A DNA stretch of 64,000 nt from Nepenthes gracilis (Eukaryota; Streptophyta; Magnoliopsida; Caryophyllales; Nepenthaceae): contig BSYO01000014.1 of NCBI GenBank assembly GCA_033239525.1, positions 14,864,021 to 14,928,020 on the forward strand, given 5' to 3'. The position numbers were made by a program, and so were the translations under genes. Positions 60,406-64,000 of this stretch are shown here, piece by piece. Under the pieces are notes generated by a model. The model saw nothing but the letters and a program-made list of their open reading frames with translations, was not told where the DNA came from and ran no database searches. The stretch's first letter is position 1; the number at the start of each line of letters is the position of its first letter.

Positions 60406-61175
60406 ATGAGCTCGAAGAAGAAGGAGATAAAAGGACCTTGTAAAAAATTTGCTAAGTATTCACAACCATCCTATTCATCCTATTGCCGACATGAATTCAT
60501 CCTAAACACCATTAGAGTTAGGTTTTTATTATAGATATTTGATTTTTTTAATGATAAATTAAATTATTTGTGCTAAAGCCATCATTAAAGACTTATTATT
60601 ATTATTATTATTATGTAATTCTTTCAACACAAGATGAGGATACCGTGACATTCTTATATTACATGAGGTTTTGCTGATGATTCTTAGATTCATGCTTAGG
60701 GAACGTATAAATAAATATATCTTCTAGAAAATAAAATAGAATAACAATTTTTAATCTAAAATTATTCCAATCAAGTATAATAGAAGTAATCCTTTTTCTT
60801 ACCAAAGTTGGCAACGTTATTCCATATGCAAATTACTTATTGATATGTGTACGGCAACCAAATATTTTTGCAACTAATAGTCCACGTCTCTCTCTTGATC
60901 TCGATTTTGATCGACTTGTTTGCATGATCTTGATGCTCCAGGATACAAATTACGCATGGCGGGGTGACTATGAACACAGCTCCGATGAACTGATAAATCG
61001 ATCAACACTATGGAGGCAGCTGAACGGGGCGGCTGAATGGGTTGTCCATGGTGTTGCTTGGGCTTTCTTTACATCCCTAGAGAGATGTTCTTGCATCCAT
61101 GTTGACATGGATAACGATGAAGATAGACTCGATTATTTCTTATGGAGGAATGATTGCGAGGGGATGGACGGATAA
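60406..61175 (+). CDS. Speculative two-exon gene of 114 residues
   Basis: The better-supported part is the second exon (60,942-61,175), after the acceptor GATGCTCCAG. It reads DTNYAWRGDYEHSSDELINR, STLWRQLNGAAEWVVHGVAW, AFFTSLERCSCIHVDMDNDE and a short acidic end, with balanced composition unlike the surrounding AT-rich noise. A possible first exon (60,406-60,516) begins MSSKKKEIKGPCKKFAKYSQ; joining it in phase 0 uses a weak GTTAGG donor at 60,517. TATAAATGGGTATAAAAG at about 60,311-60,328 could be a TATA region. Without the splice, an open frame runs from an ATG at 60,840. I do not recognise the family; it could be a gene fragment. Confidence 0.35.
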
Positions 61176-61624
61176 AGTGGAGCAAATGGATGAACTTTAG
61201 GTTGATGGGAGGAATGATTGACTCAAAAATTGTAGATTGTCATATCATATGATTCAACGTTCGATCAGTAAATATATAGTTTGGTCATCCCATGCAAACC
61301 CTTTACTCATTTTTAACCATCTTGTAATTTACTTTTTATATATAAAGTCTATTTTAATTTTTTGACTTTTTTTTAATTTTAATGAATTCTGTACACAAAT
61401 AAAGTTGTAAATGAATTATGAATTAATAAACATTTAGCAAAACTCACTTAAAGAGTACAAATTCTTGACATGGTAGCCGGATAAGATTTGTTTATGGATT
61501 TGAAGTCGTAGAATACTTGGGAGGATGTAGAAGAAGGATAAAAACCACTTTAAAAGGTTTTATTCAATCTTCTCTCAGTTTCTCTTTTTAATTATTACTT
61601 CCTCTCACATTTATTATTCACTTA

Positions 61625-62335
61625 TGTTGAGTTATGGATTACTCTTGTGTGAACCCCCTACCAATTTGACTTGTCATTCGGTGGCTTAAAAGAGAATACC
61701 TGTGTATAGTATTGGTATGAAAAAATTAATAATCGACAAGTAACAGACGCTTGATGGGCACATGAGCACTAATTCCAGTAGGCACCCACTTGAGGCATGC
61801 CCGATAGGTGCCCAAAGCGTCAATCACAGTGGTGCCCATGCCTGAGGCCTACTTGACGGATGCTCGAGTGCTGATTCACGGTATATAAACACACTTATGC
61901 ATTTTTAGGGCAACAACTTGCAATTTTGAGACCAAAGAGCGTTAACTTAGTGAGAAAAGTGAGATAAAAAGGAGAAAAAGAAGATTCGAGTATCCGAGTA
62001 GGTTTCGAATCGTATTCTAATCTCCACTGATATCGGATACATTATTCTTAAAGTTGAAAAAAATATTTTACTAATTGTATTTATTCTCTTTCGTCTTATA
62101 CTCATTATTGTTTGAGTTTATTTATGACATGGTGTTGTGTCTTTGTAGTTTGTGTAATTAAACTTTTTGTAGAGCGGAGCTATTTCAATCATATCATCCC
62201 GTAATTTTTCCTCTTATTATAAATAAAAATTTTCACGTAAAATTTGATATTCATTGTTGTTTGTGATTATTGTTTGTTTATTGTGTACCATTTATACTTT
62301 TCTTGTGATTTGAACATGCAGGTTACATCCCAACA
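61625..62335 (+). repeat. Solo-LTR candidate
   Basis: It begins TGTTGAGTTATGG and ends ACATCCCAACA, giving TGTTG/CAACA ends. It contains a TATATAAACACACTT TATA region near 61,882 and a T-rich 3' part with TTTTTCCTCTTATTAT. A 13-base direct repeat, TATTCACTTATGT, occurs at 61,616-61,628 and 62,339-62,351, overlapping the left end and three bases beyond the right end. No interior or partner LTR is present. Confidence 0.5.
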
Positions 62336-62351
62336 ATCTATTCACTTATGT

Positions 62352-63932
62352 ATAATTTAAGATAAAACCAATTATTATAATATTTTTAATTAGTTATTTT
62401 AGGCTTGTTTTATTATTCCCTCAGTATTGCTATATTCTCCCCCCTATGAAAGCTACAAAAGTCTTTTCTTTGGTATGATAATCATAATATATATAAGATT
62501 TAAAGAACTTAGACAAATTATGTGAATATCCATGACTCTCTCTTTTTAATAAGTAAATATTATGAAATATTTTTTAAAAAGATATTATATACAGGATTCT
62601 AAAATATTCAAATAGATTATAAAATAATAATTATTATTATAACCTTACCCACAACATATTAAGACTTAAAAGGCACAAAAAAGGAAATAAAATGTAAAAC
62701 AAAAGGAAGAATTGTCACCACTTAATTAATTTTTTTTAAAAAAATTAAAATTAGAAAAAAAAAAGCAGCTATCTTAATTTGAATAAATCATAGCTATATA
62801 TATATATTAAATAAATGCATAATTAAAATCTAAAAATATGGAGACTTTACCTTTATGGGAGATGTAGCTTCCCAAATCCTGTCCCACTCGAAAGTGGGGA
62901 AGGCATGTTAAGAAAAAATATAAAATAAATTCTTAATTTTTAACTTAAAATTACACATTATGTTTTTTTTTTTTTCAAATATTATTCACAAAGTTTATTA
63001 TTATCAAATTTATTCTATGAAATTCTCATCAAATTGAAATTTATTTTTAATTTTCATATTTTTAGAGCTTTGTCAGCTTAATTGTTCATTATCTTACGCT
63101 GAAATATGGTCCATTTGACCTAATCCTTTTATAGAATAAATTTTTAAAAAATATTTGATGATAAAATTCTCAGAAAAGTTAAAAAAATTAAAAAAAAATA
63201 AAAAGTAAATATTATGCCAATTGGGAAATTAGAAAATGATTAATGGCTAAATTGCATATTACATTTTAAATTTTATAAAATAAAATTAAATAATAAGTTG
63301 AGATAAATTATTTAAAATAATAATTTCAGGATTTGATTAGTTTGGACAGTTTGTATGGTTCATATTGCTAATTTAATTAGTCTAAAATTATTTATTTAAT
63401 TTTATATTATAATAAAAATAAATTAATAAGTGATAATATTGACATAATAATAAAAATAATATCTAAACATATTTCAACGCACCATTGCAAATGTGACAAA
63501 AACAAATAACAAAGAAATCTAAAATAATAATATTTTTAAAAAAACCTAATAACTAATAAACAATTGCTCCAATATCAAATCCAAACTTGCTTTATGGTAC
63601 TCCGATGATATATAAAGTACTATTTAATCATGAAATTATATTAAAATAAATAAAAATATTATATTTTAAAAAATAAATATTAGTTGATGTAAATTTATTA
63701 ATCATTTAAATGTCATCAAAACCTTCCCCCATAAAATGAGAATTCATCTGAGATCGTGTTTAGTTTTGACAATAAATAATAGCCTCTTATATTAAAGGTG
63801 ATAATAAACTTTTGAGAAATTAAAATTTCAACCACATATGTGAAAAGTTGAGCCACAAATACAATAAAAATATGTGTACCTATGATAATTATAGTAATGA
63901 CACATTCCCCAATATATATATATATATATATA
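62352..63932. other. AT-rich intergenic DNA with terminal (AT)n
   Basis: No gene was seen. An (AT)n run occupies about 63,911-63,932, immediately before the LTR-like start. Confidence 0.5.
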
Positions 63933-64000
63933 TGTTGGGTCCAATACGAAGACCCACAAAATTGGTAAGTCCCAGCCCAATCAAAGCTTGTGAGCCTATG
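63933..64000 (+). repeat. Start of a further LTR, cut by the window end
   Basis: TGTTGGGTCCAATACGAAGAC at the (AT)n boundary resembles the first bases of the LTR at 55,821 (TGATGGGTCCAATATGGAT). Too little is present to be sure. Confidence 0.3.

Noticed and set aside
1..64000. CRISPR arrays, bacterial operons, riboswitches, rRNA or clear tRNA genes
   Set aside because: The window is plant nuclear DNA; direct repeats found are LTRs, minisatellites or tandem duplications, and no tRNA or rRNA sequence was recognised.

Overview
This is an AT-rich stretch of a eudicot plant nuclear genome. The evidence is GT/AG-spliced genes, a phytosulfokine precursor, a PP2-A10-like gene and plant-type Copia, LINE and hAT-derived elements. 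The species cannot be told from the sequence. Host genes occupy only a few kilobases; most of the rest is decayed transposable-element sequence and AT-rich intergenic DNA.

Layout. (1) 1-11,240: AT-rich DNA with a fossil Copia reverse transcriptase (about 3.6-4.6 kb, minus), a possible LTR remnant near 6.0 kb, a 433-bp hAT-type MITE with target duplication (8,011-8,443) and a dispersed repeat pair (about 1.9-2.3 and 10.3-10.65 kb). (2) 11,245-27,608, plus: a three-exon BSD-domain gene whose second intron is 13.2 kb long. The intron holds a LINE fossil and a Copia element that was itself hit by three other insertions. The gene appears disabled by a CGA-to-TGA stop inside the BSD domain and a one-base frameshift in the last exon. 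(3) 29,135-34,779, minus: a structurally complete but decayed Copia with paired LTRs, a primer-binding site and a near-matching 5-bp target duplication. It is related in coding sequence to the Copia in the intron. (4) 36,192-37,499, plus: an intact intronless PHLOEM PROTEIN 2-LIKE A10-type gene. (5) 39,131-43,478, minus: a 54-residue single-pass membrane microprotein encoded by two short exons across a 4.2-kb intron that contains another Copia fragment. (6) 46,374-46,755, minus: a two-exon phytosulfokine (PSK) precursor of 83 residues. (7) About 47,470-55,210: a GC-richer block flanked by two long direct repeats, read as a large non-autonomous LTR retrotransposon. (8) 55,821-64,000: a likely solo LTR, AT-rich DNA, a speculative two-exon gene at 60,406-61,175, another solo-LTR candidate, and the start of a further LTR at the window edge.

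The host genes do not form a pathway. PSK is a secreted peptide growth factor, the PP2-A10-like protein is membrane-associated and of unclear function, and the microprotein is unassigned. The most useful points for a reader are the disabled BSD gene with its nested transposon intron, the microprotein gene that ORF-based annotation would miss, and the well-resolved order of insertions in the 17.1-26.4 kb nest. No new biochemical system is evident; what is unusual here is gene structure and transposon stratigraphy.
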